A stretch of DNA of 10,152 bases. It comes from an uncultured Clostridia bacterium (GTDB lineage Bacteria > Bacillota > Clostridia > Oscillospirales > CAG-272). The DNA lies in the NCBI GenBank assembly GCA_937894775.1, contig CALAXC010000141.1, positions 1 through 10,152 of the forward strand, written 5' to 3'. Positions 1 through 5,632 of this stretch are shown one piece after another. A program made the translations under genes and the position numbers. Position 1 is the stretch's first letter. Each line of letters starts with the position of its first letter. The notes under the pieces are model-generated. The model saw only the letters and a list, made by a program, of their open reading frames with translations, was not told where the DNA came from and did no database searches.

Positions 1-2
1 GT

Positions 3-101
3 GAATACGCGAGTCTAGCTGAAGAAGCAATCTTCGCATATGCCTTCAAGCTGGGTGGAAGGTTGATGCTAGAAACACTATCAGAGCAGCGCAAAAATTG
101 A
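3..101 (+). CDS. 3' end of a DUF6809-like small protein (5' truncated by window edge)
   Basis: This is an open frame from the window edge to a TGA at 99-101, giving the last 32 residues. The segment AIFAYAFKLGGRLMLETL resembles the conserved C-terminal helix (roughly the form FxYGFRLGARLMLEVL) of the small DUF6809 proteins found in clostridial genomes and prophages. No function is known to me for that family. The stop codon lies inside the left copy of the 30-bp direct repeat, so an element inserted here would leave this gene intact. That is usual for integrases that target the 3' end of a gene. The family call rests on one short motif and could be wrong; that this is a gene end is more secure. 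Confidence 0.55.
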   Translation, partial: EYASLAEEAIFAYAFKLGGRLMLETLSEQRKN

Positions 102-121
102 TACGCAGTAAGCAAAGAAAA
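92..121 (+). repeat. Left direct repeat, candidate attL
   Basis: These 30 bases match 9736-9765 with two differences (positions 98 and 108). The longest uninterrupted blocks are TGATACGCA and TAAGCAAAGAAAA. The repeat contains the TGA stop of the upstream DUF6809-like gene. It is one of a pair that encloses all the integration and mobilization genes, as expected of integrase-generated att sites. Confidence 0.7.
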
Positions 122-139
122 AGGCATGTAGAGAAAAAT

Positions 140-166
140 CCTCCGAGCAGAACATTTGCTCGGAGG
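140..166 (-). terminator. Bidirectional intrinsic terminator after the FRG gene
   Basis: A perfect 10-bp stem, CCTCCGAGCA (140-149) with TGCTCGGAGG (157-166), encloses a 7-base loop. On the minus strand it is followed by ATTTTTCTC, a good U-tract just downstream of the FRG stop. On the plus strand it is followed by GTTTCCTTTT, a weaker tract, so it may also stop transcription entering from the left flank. Confidence 0.8.
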
Positions 167-174
167 GTTTCCTT

Positions 175-1377
175 TTAATATTTGCTTTTAATGTAGTTTG
201 TGACGTCAGCTATTTCAGGGAATAGATGAGATTCGTTGATTGATAGCTTGTCCAAAATTTTAAGAATTTGTGCTTTTGCTGCCTTTTTAATAATAAATAT
301 CTGTTTTTTTGAATAGTTGGAGAATCTATATTGATTTAGGGCATTTGCTTTATTAGGTTGTAGAAGTCCACAAATGATGAATGCACCATCTTGCTTAATG
401 ATTCTGTTGTTTTTCTTTTCGGGTTGAACAAATAGACATGCCAACACATCTTGGGGTTGAATATTGTTTTCAAAGGCAGGTTTTTCTAGTCGAATATTAT
501 GGAACAGAGTATTGACGGAATTATTGGATGCTCCGGTAGAAGCCCAATCATATAACTCTTTTCTATCTCGACCCTTTAGCAATGGCAAGGCCGCTAAAAT
601 CGAAACAGCATCACTTGTGGGATATTTGATTAGCTTACGACCTATTTTAAATACGACCACTTCACCATTATCATTGGGCAGATCTACACAAGCAAAGTAT
701 AGAGCTACTAACGGGTTTTTTGTGATATCAAGAAGTCTAGTTGGCAACCCGTAATGTTGCATGTGAACTAGATAATCCAAATGTGATTTGCATTTTTCAA
801 AGTCGTTAGGGCATTCTATGCGAGCCTCATTATACATATCTTGTTCGTGGATTGACCACGATGTTTTTCTTAAAACAGATGGGAGTAATACGTAGTTAGC
901 ATTTGCGTGACCTCTGTAGAATGTATACTCATCTTCGGAGTCGATTTCGTGAACAACATCTATGTAATCGCTAAAAGATTCTATTATGTGAAGGTTAATT
1001 ACATCATCTTTATAAATTACACCATCTTTGATATGCAAGTTTCGAACATTATATTGCTGTTCGATAAACGAAAAAAACTTTCTTGTTTCTTCAACTCTTT
1101 CATCATGTGTTTCATATACGGAATATATCCAATAAACCAGCGCTTGCGCATTTAAGTTGGAAAGAGGCATTGAAAGTTCCTTGCCGTGTTTTTCCTTCCA
1201 TTCACTCCACGTGTTGTATGCGGTTTCCTTGGTTGGAGATTTGGCTTTGTATAGAAAGCGGACAGGAGACTTTTCGATCGTGAGTTGTTTGAGAAAATTT
1301 GTTTTAGGTATATCCGATTCGATGTGAGTTGAAATGTCACAATATCCATCTTGAATTAATTTGTTTGCACAAACCAC
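175..1377 (-). CDS. FRG-domain protein
   Basis: This is a 400-residue protein if translation starts at the GTG at 1377. The FRG domain occupies roughly residues 130-340. It shows the name-giving YRG motif (FYRG at 153-156), the conserved block HYGLPTRLLDITKNPLVA (about 208-225), and a late KQDGAFIICG segment (about 329-338). FRG-domain proteins are common in bacterial accessory and defence islands; their biochemical activity is not settled, and I assign none. Residues 1-125 match no family I recognise. The gene is AT-rich, has its own strong promoter and terminator, and points away from the backbone operons, so it reads as cargo. The start is doubtful. The same frame stays open and protein-like up to the stop at 1453-1455, but it has no ATG, GTG or TTG there. 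An ATG at 1471-1469 in another frame sits just downstream of the predicted transcript start. Confidence 0.85.
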   Translation of the reverse strand: MVCANKLIQDGYCDISTHIESDIPKTNFLKQLTIEKSPVRFLYKAKSPTKETAYNTWSEWKEKHGKELSMPLSNLNAQALVYWIYSVYETHDERVEETRKFFSFIEQQYNVRNLHIKDGVIYKDDVINLHIIESFSDYIDVVHEIDSEDEYTFYRGHANANYVLLPSVLRKTSWSIHEQDMYNEARIECPNDFEKCKSHLDYLVHMQHYGLPTRLLDITKNPLVALYFACVDLPNDNGEVVVFKIGRKLIKYPTSDAVSILAALPLLKGRDRKELYDWASTGASNNSVNTLFHNIRLEKPAFENNIQPQDVLACLFVQPEKKNNRIIKQDGAFIICGLLQPNKANALNQYRFSNYSKKQIFIIKKAAKAQILKILDKLSINESHLFPEIADVTNYIKSKY

Positions 1378-1493
1378 TTTGAATGCTTCTTGAAAGATTG
1401 GCTCGTTTTCAATGTCGTAAAAATAAAAGAAAAAGAAGATAATCAGTCCCTTCTAAAATAAAATGAAACATGTTAACCAATGCTAACAACTTT

Positions 1494-1522
1494 ATTATAC
1501 CATGAAAATCGATTTTTGTCAA
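1494..1522 (-). promoter_or_regulatory. Consensus sigma-A promoter for the FRG gene
   Basis: Read on the minus strand there is a perfect TTGACA (1522-1517), a 17-base spacer, and a perfect TATAAT (1499-1494) preceded by TGG (an extended -10). Transcription would start near 1487, about 110 bases before the GTG at 1377. It is nearly a mirror of the plus-strand promoter at 1665-1693. Confidence 0.8.
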
Positions 1523-1535
1523 TTAAAGGTATGTG

Positions 1536-1621
1536 ATTCGAACTCACTTTTTACTCATCAAGATTGGCGAGCCTTTGCAGTTTTCAAGGCTGCCTTTGTT
1601 GAACTGTCTGTGGGTTCGAAT
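1536..1621. repeat. Inverted repeats between the divergent promoters
   Basis: ATTCGAACTCAC (1536-1547) and GTGGGTTCGAAT (1610-1621) are inverted copies matching at 11 of 12 positions. Between them lie AGCCTT (1570-1575) and AAGGCT (1586-1591), a perfect 6-bp dyad, and the compact palindrome AAGGC-T-GCCTT (1586-1596). They lie between two divergent -35 boxes, so they could be regulator or recombinase binding sites. No protein can be assigned to them. Confidence 0.5.
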
Positions 1622-1641
1622 TTAGAGGATGAAAACAGCCC

Positions 1642-1662
1642 CACCTGTCATGGTGACAGGTG
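1642..1662. promoter_or_regulatory. Operator-like perfect 9-bp dyad upstream of the -35
   Basis: CACCTGTCA (1642-1650) and TGACAGGTG (1654-1662) form perfect arms around TGG. The dyad ends two bases before the -35 box at 1665. That position suits an activator, or a repressor that overlaps RNA polymerase. The binding protein is unknown; the HTH proteins encoded downstream are the natural candidates. Confidence 0.6.
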
Positions 1663-1664
1663 CC

Positions 1665-1693
1665 TTGACAAACTGGAAAAGTTATGGTATAAT
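1665..1693 (+). promoter_or_regulatory. Consensus sigma-A promoter for the backbone leader RNA and operon
   Basis: A perfect TTGACA (1665-1670), a 17-base spacer and a perfect TATAAT (1688-1693) are seen, with TGG just before the -10. The predicted start is near 1700. This is the only strong promoter I see before the early operon at 2075, so that operon probably depends on it. A strong hairpin lies between them. Confidence 0.8.
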
Positions 1694-1699
1694 CATGCT

Positions 1700-1893
1700 C
1701 CAAACATAAATGGCAACACTATCCCATAGTAGTATTTGCCAAAAACATATTATTCATACAACTAAATATTATCTTAAAAAAGTGCACGCACTTTGGCGAA
1801 AGCCGTTACATAGCGAGCACACAAAAATTATCTGACAGTATCTTATCGGATATCTATTTTTGTGGTGTTCTGAATGTAGCGGCTTTTTATTTT
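1700..1893 (+). ncRNA. Predicted structured leader RNA or small RNA with attenuator hairpin
   Basis: Downstream of the consensus promoter there is no convincing ORF. Instead there is a short hairpin, AAAGTGC (1779-1785) with GCACTTT (1788-1794), then a very long stem. In the long stem, 1799-1811 pairs with 1874-1886 (one wobble); a 3x3 internal loop follows; then 1815-1828 pairs with 1856-1870, with one bulge at 1864 and one wobble. An inner TATC/GATA pairing (1829-1832 with 1849-1852) is possible. The 3' side runs straight into TTTTTATTTTT, as in an intrinsic terminator. A small GGC-GAAA-GCC hairpin (1795-1804) would compete with the base of the long stem. Either this is an attenuator controlling the operon at 2075, or it is a stand-alone RNA of about 190 nt. 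I do not recognise the family, and the structure is drawn by eye. Confidence 0.5.
1799..1892 (+). terminator. Long-stem intrinsic terminator or attenuator
   Basis: This is the roughly 28-pair interrupted stem described for the leader RNA, closed by AAAGCCG (1799-1805) with CGGCTTT (1880-1886) and followed by a T-rich tract. Its loop and internal bulges are larger than in a simple terminator, which favours a regulatory or RNA-gene role. Confidence 0.6.
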
Positions 1894-1906
1894 TCCTCAA
1901 ACCTTA

Positions 1907-2015
1907 TAAAAACGCTGTTCTCGTTATCTATCACTTGAGGTGAGATGAAAATAATCTGTGAATTTTTGCGGAGAGGGGTGTAAAAAACGCCATTCTCATT
2001 CTCTCCCTATTGAGG
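1907..2015 (+). repeat. Pair of imperfect 34-35 bp direct repeats in the operon leader
   Basis: Copy 1 (1907-1940) and copy 2 (1981-2015) share about 26 of 34 positions, including a TAAAAA-CGC block, TTCTC, TCT and a final TTGAGG. Their starts are 74 bases apart. CCTCAA at 1895-1900 can also pair with the TTGAGG of copy 1. They may be binding sites for a regulator, excisionase or integrase. The rest of 1894-2058 holds no gene or clear promoter that I can see. Confidence 0.45.
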
Positions 2016-2058
2016 GGATATTTTAATCAACCGCGAAAAGTGTGTGTTACATGTCAAT

Positions 2059-2070
2059 AAGGAGGTGATC
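2059..2070 (+). promoter_or_regulatory. Exceptionally strong ribosome binding site
   Basis: AAGGAGGTGATC is complementary over 12 bases to the 3' end of Firmicutes 16S rRNA and lies four bases before the ATG at 2075. It settles the start of the lysine-rich peptide and argues that this short ORF is really translated, rather than the longer GTG-started frame beginning at 2044. Confidence 0.85.
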
Positions 2071-2074
2071 AATT

Positions 2075-2203
2075 ATGATTACGAAGCTTACAAGTCAGAA
2101 GAAAAAGAAAGGAGAAAAACAAATGAAATCAAAATCGCAATTCAAAAAACAACCACGAAAAATAAAAATGAAAAACAAGAAAGTAGAGGAAACAACAATA
2201 TGA
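2075..2203 (+). CDS. Lysine-rich 42-residue peptide, first gene of the early operon
   Basis: This short ORF runs from an ATG with a perfect Shine-Dalgarno sequence to a TGA at 2201-2203. The product has 15 lysines and one arginine in 42 residues, with runs such as KKKK near residue 9, and is very basic and without hydrophobic stretches. Its stop overlaps the next start as ATGA (2200-2203), the usual sign of translational coupling. A second in-frame ATG at 2123, preceded by AAAGGAG, could give a 26-residue form. It could be a small nucleic-acid-binding protein, or a leader peptide whose translation sets expression of the HTH gene behind it. I recognise no family. Confidence 0.6.
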   Translation: MITKLTSQKKKKGEKQMKSKSQFKKQPRKIKMKNKKVEETTI

Positions 2204-2415
2204 AAAATTCGAATTATCAAAGTTATGAAGATCTCCCGTTGTTCTTAAACGCGGAGTTGCTCGCCAAGGTTCTTGGCGTTGGCGTATCAAGTGCTTACGA
2301 GCTGATGCACGAAAAAGGATTTCCTTCTGTCAGGATCGGAAAGCGGTTCATTGTTCCGCGCGATGATCTGAAGCGATGGATGGAAGAGCAGGTAGCAAAG
2401 AGAGGTAGCCGATGA
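2200..2415 (+). CDS. Excisionase-like helix-turn-helix protein
   Basis: A 71-residue product beginning MKNSNYQSYE. Residues 14-62 are a MerR/excisionase-type HTH (HTH_17-like): LNAELLAKVLGVGVSSAYEL followed by FPSVRIGKRFIVPRDDLKRW, where a small winged element follows the recognition helix. Proteins of this size and form act as excisionases or DNA-bending cofactors of tyrosine integrases in mobile elements, or as small regulators. I chose the ATG at 2200 because AGAGGA (2185-2190) precedes it, the HTH fold begins soon after, and the upstream part in the same frame is low-complexity and overlaps the lysine-rich peptide. The stop overlaps the next gene by ATGA. Confidence 0.8.
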   Translation: MKNSNYQSYEDLPLFLNAELLAKVLGVGVSSAYELMHEKGFPSVRIGKRFIVPRDDLKRWMEEQVAKRGSR

Positions 2416-2765
2416 GAAAAGAGTGTAGAGATTTTTTCTTTCTGCTGTCCGCGTGCTACTTCCACCCGGAACGAAAATATTCAAGCGAGGAAGTCAAAGA
2501 GCTTGCAAAGCAAGCGATGATTTCTCTTTGGCAAAGAAAGAGCATTACTGTTTGGTCAATCGAGTTCGAGCACGAATATATTCGAGATATTATTATCAAC
2601 AAAATGATGCCCGAAGATCTCGACCGCGCGATTGCCGAAGCCGAGCGAAAGAGGTGGCGAATTTCATTCGATGATTTCGTTGAGATGATATTCGTTTCTG
2701 TTCTGCTCGGTGATGCTATCGTGGATATTCAGTTCAAGCAAACCTACTTGAAAGGAGCGTGCTGA
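2412..2765 (+). CDS. Unknown 117-residue operon protein
   Basis: I recognise no family. It starts within an ATGA overlap with the HTH gene and ends directly against the ATG of the next gene, so it is clearly part of the operon. The product looks helical. There is a charged segment MMPEDLDRAIAEAERKRWRI at about 65-84, and a hydrophobic C-terminal helix DFVEMIFVSVLLGDAIVDI at about 88-106. The latter is interrupted by acidic residues and is more likely packed helix than a membrane span. Position between an excisionase-like and a replication-type gene suggests a role in element maintenance or control. That is inference from position only. Confidence 0.75.
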   Translation: MRKECRDFFFLLSACYFHPERKYSSEEVKELAKQAMISLWQRKSITVWSIEFEHEYIRDIIINKMMPEDLDRAIAEAERKRWRISFDDFVEMIFVSVLLGDAIVDIQFKQTYLKGAC

Positions 2766-3200
2766 ATGCTCTATGGAAAGAAACCAAATGCAGCGGACAA
2801 GTTCTTTCCCGTGCCGAATATGATTTTCAATTTGGGTTTAGACGGAGGCGAAATTCTCGTGTACCTGTATCTCATGTACTGCGAGGACAGAAAAACCTTT
2901 CAATGCTATCCCGGATATAAAACAATTGGATCGGCGGTTGGTATGAGTGTCAATACCGTTCGCAAGTATGTTCAGTCGCTCGAAAAGAAACGATTGATTA
3001 CTACCGAGTGGACAATGGTGAGAACCAAGTCAGGCAAAGCTCACAACGGTACTTTGAAGTATACCATCCGTCCGATTCAGGAAGCGATCGATTACTATGA
3101 AGAAATTCAGATGAAACGGTTGTACGCAGAAGCAGCACGGAGAAGAGCCGAAGAAGCACTCGCAAAATACGATGAAAAGCACAGAAATCGGGCGGTTTAA
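2766..3200 (+). CDS. Winged-HTH protein, replication-initiator type
   Basis: A 144-residue protein. Residues about 13-82 form an N-terminal winged helix resembling HTH_36 and RepA-type domains of plasmid and phage replication proteins: FFPVPNMIFNLGLDGGEILV, then a recognition region with IGSAVGMSVNTVRKYVQSL (about 54-72) and a basic KKRLITTE wing. Residues about 103-140 are a charged helix, probably a coiled coil (EEIQMKRLYAEAARRRAEEA). A good AAAGGAG (2751-2757) precedes the ATG, which directly follows the previous stop. It is much shorter than full replication initiators, so it may be a regulator or a replication accessory protein instead. Confidence 0.75.
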   Translation: MLYGKKPNAADKFFPVPNMIFNLGLDGGEILVYLYLMYCEDRKTFQCYPGYKTIGSAVGMSVNTVRKYVQSLEKKRLITTEWTMVRTKSGKAHNGTLKYTIRPIQEAIDYYEEIQMKRLYAEAARRRAEEALAKYDEKHRNRAV

Positions 3201-3380
3201 CGCCGTCCGATTATGAAGCAGGATAAAGCCGAGTCTCTTCTCGGCTAGTCCACACCGCACGGCAACGCCGAGCGGACAGAAAACGGAGAGTTTCCAAGGC
3301 TTTTTCAGCCTAAAAGAATTCAGGCGGATGAGAATTTGTGTGTCTCTTTAAGGTTTGGGAAGGTTTTGGAGCTCTCCGCC
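3201..3380 (+). other. Probable origin of transfer (oriT) region
   Basis: This non-coding stretch just before the mobilization genes is dense in dyads. The most oriT-like is CCGCACGGC (3255-3263), AAC, GCCGAGCGG (3267-3275), an inverted repeat with 8 of 9 matched positions and a 3-base loop. Just upstream, AGCCGAG (3227-3233) and CTCGGCT (3240-3246) form a perfect 7-bp hairpin. Downstream are AGGCT/AGCCT (3297-3301 and 3307-3311) and a wide dyad, GGCGGATGAG (3323-3332) with CTCTCCGCC (3372-3380). oriT sites of MOBP-type systems usually lie beside the accessory and relaxase genes, with the nick close to such a hairpin. The nick site cannot be identified by eye. Confidence 0.5.
3350..3369 (+). 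repeat. Tandem 10-bp repeat before the mobilization genes
   Basis: AAGGTTTGGG (3350-3359) is followed directly by AAGGTTTTGG (3360-3369), with one mismatch. A 10-bp period puts both copies on the same face of the helix, as expected for two dimers of a ribbon-helix-helix protein such as the one encoded just downstream. Binding is inference. Confidence 0.4.
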
Positions 3381-3413
3381 AAATAATCAGCAAAAATACA
3401 AGGAGAAACTAAT

Positions 3414-3845
3414 ATGAAAAGTAAAAATTGCAGAGCCATGGGCTCGACAGGAATCAGATTTACAGAGGAACAATTACGGCGGTGCGATGAAAAGAGCACC
3501 GAGCTTGGCATATCCCGAAATGAATTTATCCGCGATGCGGTTGAGTTCTATCTCGAATGGCTGAGCAGGGAAAGCAGCGAAAAGTTTTTGACGCCGGCAC
3601 TCGAATCTGTGTTCAGTGCAAAGCTTCGTGACACAGAGGATCGCCTCGCGAGAATTCTTTTCAAGATGGCGGTGGAGCAAAATGTGCTTGCGCGAATCAT
3701 ACTTGAGGACGGTAAATATGCGTACAACGAGGAGTTCGTTGAACAAATCCGCCGTCATGCGGTTAGGCATCTGAAAGAAACAAATGGAACTGTAAGTGTG
3801 ATTGATCTTATATCAGGAGTGGATAATCCCGAATGGCAAGACTGA
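3414..3845 (+). CDS. MobC-like ribbon-helix-helix relaxosome accessory protein
   Basis: A 143-residue protein. Residues about 11-50 show a ribbon-helix-helix domain: strand GIRFTEEQ, helix LRRCDEKSTELG, turn ISRNE, helix FIRDAVEFYLEWL. Such proteins bind oriT, help the relaxase melt and nick DNA, and often repress their own operon. The C-terminal part (about 60-120) is helical and charged, consistent with relaxase contact. AAGGAG (3400-3405) precedes the ATG. The gene overlaps the relaxase start by 13 bases, so the two are co-translated. MobC is assigned by domain plus position; the protein is not close to any named MobC that I can identify. Confidence 0.75.
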   Translation: MKSKNCRAMGSTGIRFTEEQLRRCDEKSTELGISRNEFIRDAVEFYLEWLSRESSEKFLTPALESVFSAKLRDTEDRLARILFKMAVEQNVLARIILEDGKYAYNEEFVEQIRRHAVRHLKETNGTVSVIDLISGVDNPEWQD

Positions 3846-5551
3846 TATTCAAAGCTCCGTACTATAAGCCCGGACGAAAAGCAGGCAAGGGAGAGCGCGG
3901 TGCATACGCAAAATATATTGCCACGCGCGATGGTGTTGAGCTTCTGCGAAGCGGAATGGCTGACTATATCAATGAGCGAAAAGGCTCGAACGGATTGTTC
4001 TCGGACGAAGGTGTTGTGATCAATCTCTCGCAGATTGAAGAAACGATCAATAATCATTCGGGCAACGTGTGGGGATTGATATTTTCTCTCAAGCGTGAGG
4101 ATGCAGAGCGGCTCGGTTATAATTCTGCGGTGCAATGGATGAATCTGTTACGCTCGCATCGAAATGATATTGCAAGAGAGATGCACATTGCTCCCGGCAA
4201 TCTTCGTTGGTATGCTGCGTACCACAACAGCGAAACACATCCGCATGTGCACATGCTCGTGTGGTCGGACAAGCCTCAGGAACCTCACCTCTCGACGGTT
4301 GGTATTCACAATATCAAGCAAACGATTGCAAAAGATATTTTCCGTCAGGATTTAATTTCTATTTACAAAGAGCAGACACAAGCGCGAGATGATATCAAGC
4401 TTGCGTTCAGTTCGCGTATGGAAGAGATCATAGAAGAAATCAGCGGCGGAACAATCAAATACGATTCTGAAATCGTGTTGAAGCTTCAGTTTCTTTCTGA
4501 GAAGTTGTCCGAACACAAAGGCAAAAAAGTGTACGGATACCTTGATAAGGACACCAAGAAATTGGTTGACGAGATCGTAAGGATGATAGCAGGCGATGAG
4601 AGAATTGCTGAGCTGTATGATCTGTGGCACAAGTGCAGATGCGAAACATTCAGAACCTACACCGATGCGATGCCGGAAAAGATTCCGCTTGAAGAAAACA
4701 AGGAGTTCAAAAGTATACGCAACGAGGTCGTGAGGATAGCATCCGATTTGAAAATCGCGTTTGACTTCTATGGTAAGGACGACAGTGAGCCAAGCGATGA
4801 AACAGAGGAAGAAGATCTTGAGGACTTGGAGTATTGGTCGGAGCAAGGCGATGAAACGCAGATGTATCTACTCGGCAAGAAATATCTTGACGAGTATGAC
4901 GATCCCGAAGAAGCCGAGCATTGGCTGAAGAAAGCATCTGAGAACGGAAATGAATACGCGATGTACTTGCTCTACAAGTGTTACCGCGACGGAAGAATTG
5001 AGGACAAAGAAAACGAAAAAATGAAGTATCTCAAAATGGCGCTGAACAAAGGATACGATGCCGCCGAGTATGAGTATGGCAAGCTACTCCGAGAAAAAGA
5101 ACCCGAAGAAGCAATGAAATACTTGGGGAAAGCGGCAGATCAGAGAAACCCGTATGCAGCTTATGCGTATGCAAAAATGTGTTCGGAACGCGGAGATATT
5201 GCAAAAGCAAAAGAGTATTTCCGCATCGCGGTAATGTATAAGCCTGAGCTTGGATTCCGCGTCGGATTATGGTATTACTACGAGCAGAATGAGCGCGAAA
5301 ACGGAAAGGCATATTTACAATTTGCTGCCGAAAGAGGTGATACTGCCGCAGAGGAAGCATTGAAAGCTATAAACAACGGAGTCAATGCACGATTGCTTTC
5401 AGGCGTTCTGAATCTCTTCCGCCATGCAAGCCGAGTGATTGATGACCGAGCAAAAGCGTATGCCAAGAGCGGTATGATGCAAGGAGTCGATAAAAAGCTC
5501 AGGGAACAGATCAGACAGAAGAAGGAAGGCCTCGGAATGCGTATGGGATAA
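3833..5551 (+). CDS. MobP3-like relaxase with C-terminal Sel1/TPR-like repeats
   Basis: A 572-residue DNA strand transferase that would nick oriT and pilot the single strand during mobilization. The start MARLIFKAPYY and the block AYAKYIATRDGVELL (about 24-38) match MobP3-type relaxases. Tyr28 is a plausible catalytic tyrosine, and NGLFSDEG (53-60) is the family's usual next block. The metal-binding histidine motif is HNSETHPHVHMLVW (131-144), with His136, His138 and His140. Residues about 185-330 are charged and helical, and 313-335 are strongly acidic. Residues about 330-515 hold roughly five Sel1/TPR-like helical repeats of about 33-36 residues, with W/Y-x-x-A signatures, for example AEHWLKKASENGNEYAMYLL (361-380). 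They probably serve for protein contacts. The C-terminus is basic. No coupling protein gene accompanies it. Confidence 0.85.
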   Translation: MARLIFKAPYYKPGRKAGKGERGAYAKYIATRDGVELLRSGMADYINERKGSNGLFSDEGVVINLSQIEETINNHSGNVWGLIFSLKREDAERLGYNSAVQWMNLLRSHRNDIAREMHIAPGNLRWYAAYHNSETHPHVHMLVWSDKPQEPHLSTVGIHNIKQTIAKDIFRQDLISIYKEQTQARDDIKLAFSSRMEEIIEEISGGTIKYDSEIVLKLQFLSEKLSEHKGKKVYGYLDKDTKKLVDEIVRMIAGDERIAELYDLWHKCRCETFRTYTDAMPEKIPLEENKEFKSIRNEVVRIASDLKIAFDFYGKDDSEPSDETEEEDLEDLEYWSEQGDETQMYLLGKKYLDEYDDPEEAEHWLKKASENGNEYAMYLLYKCYRDGRIEDKENEKMKYLKMALNKGYDAAEYEYGKLLREKEPEEAMKYLGKAADQRNPYAAYAYAKMCSERGDIAKAKEYFRIAVMYKPELGFRVGLWYYYEQNERENGKAYLQFAAERGDTAAEEALKAINNGVNARLLSGVLNLFRHASRVIDDRAKAYAKSGMMQGVDKKLREQIRQKKEGLGMRMG

Positions 5552-5632
5552 TTATGTCTTGTGTGATAACTTTTCGGAAAAACGCTGGAAAGTCCTGCGT
5601 CTTTATGGTATTGTGTGTACTAACAAAAAAAC

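Noticed and set aside
1530..1630. tRNA remnant suggested by GGTTCGAAT-like T-loop sequences on both strands
   Set aside because: The T-stems do not pair properly, and no acceptor, D or anticodon arms can be drawn. The two copies are better explained as an inverted repeat.
1502..1729. A 75-codon plus-strand ORF between the FRG gene and the early operon
   Set aside because: It covers a complete minus-strand -35 region, several dyads and a perfect plus-strand promoter. It has no ribosome binding site and its product resembles nothing; it is chance.
1700..1893. A CRISPR array, retron RNA or known riboswitch in the structured leader
   Set aside because: There are no regularly spaced identical repeats, no reverse transcriptase or cas gene in the window, and no riboswitch core that I can recognise. 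Only the structure itself is supported.
2044..2199. N-terminal extension of the HTH protein from a GTG at 2044
   Set aside because: The extension is low-complexity, has no ribosome binding site at 2044, and overlaps in another frame a short ORF with a perfect ribosome binding site. The HTH gene has its own AGAGGA and an ATG at 2200.
4352..4846. 164-codon minus-strand ORF opposite the relaxase
   Set aside because: It lies wholly opposite conserved relaxase sequence, has no promoter or ribosome binding site, and shows the odd composition of an antisense shadow frame.
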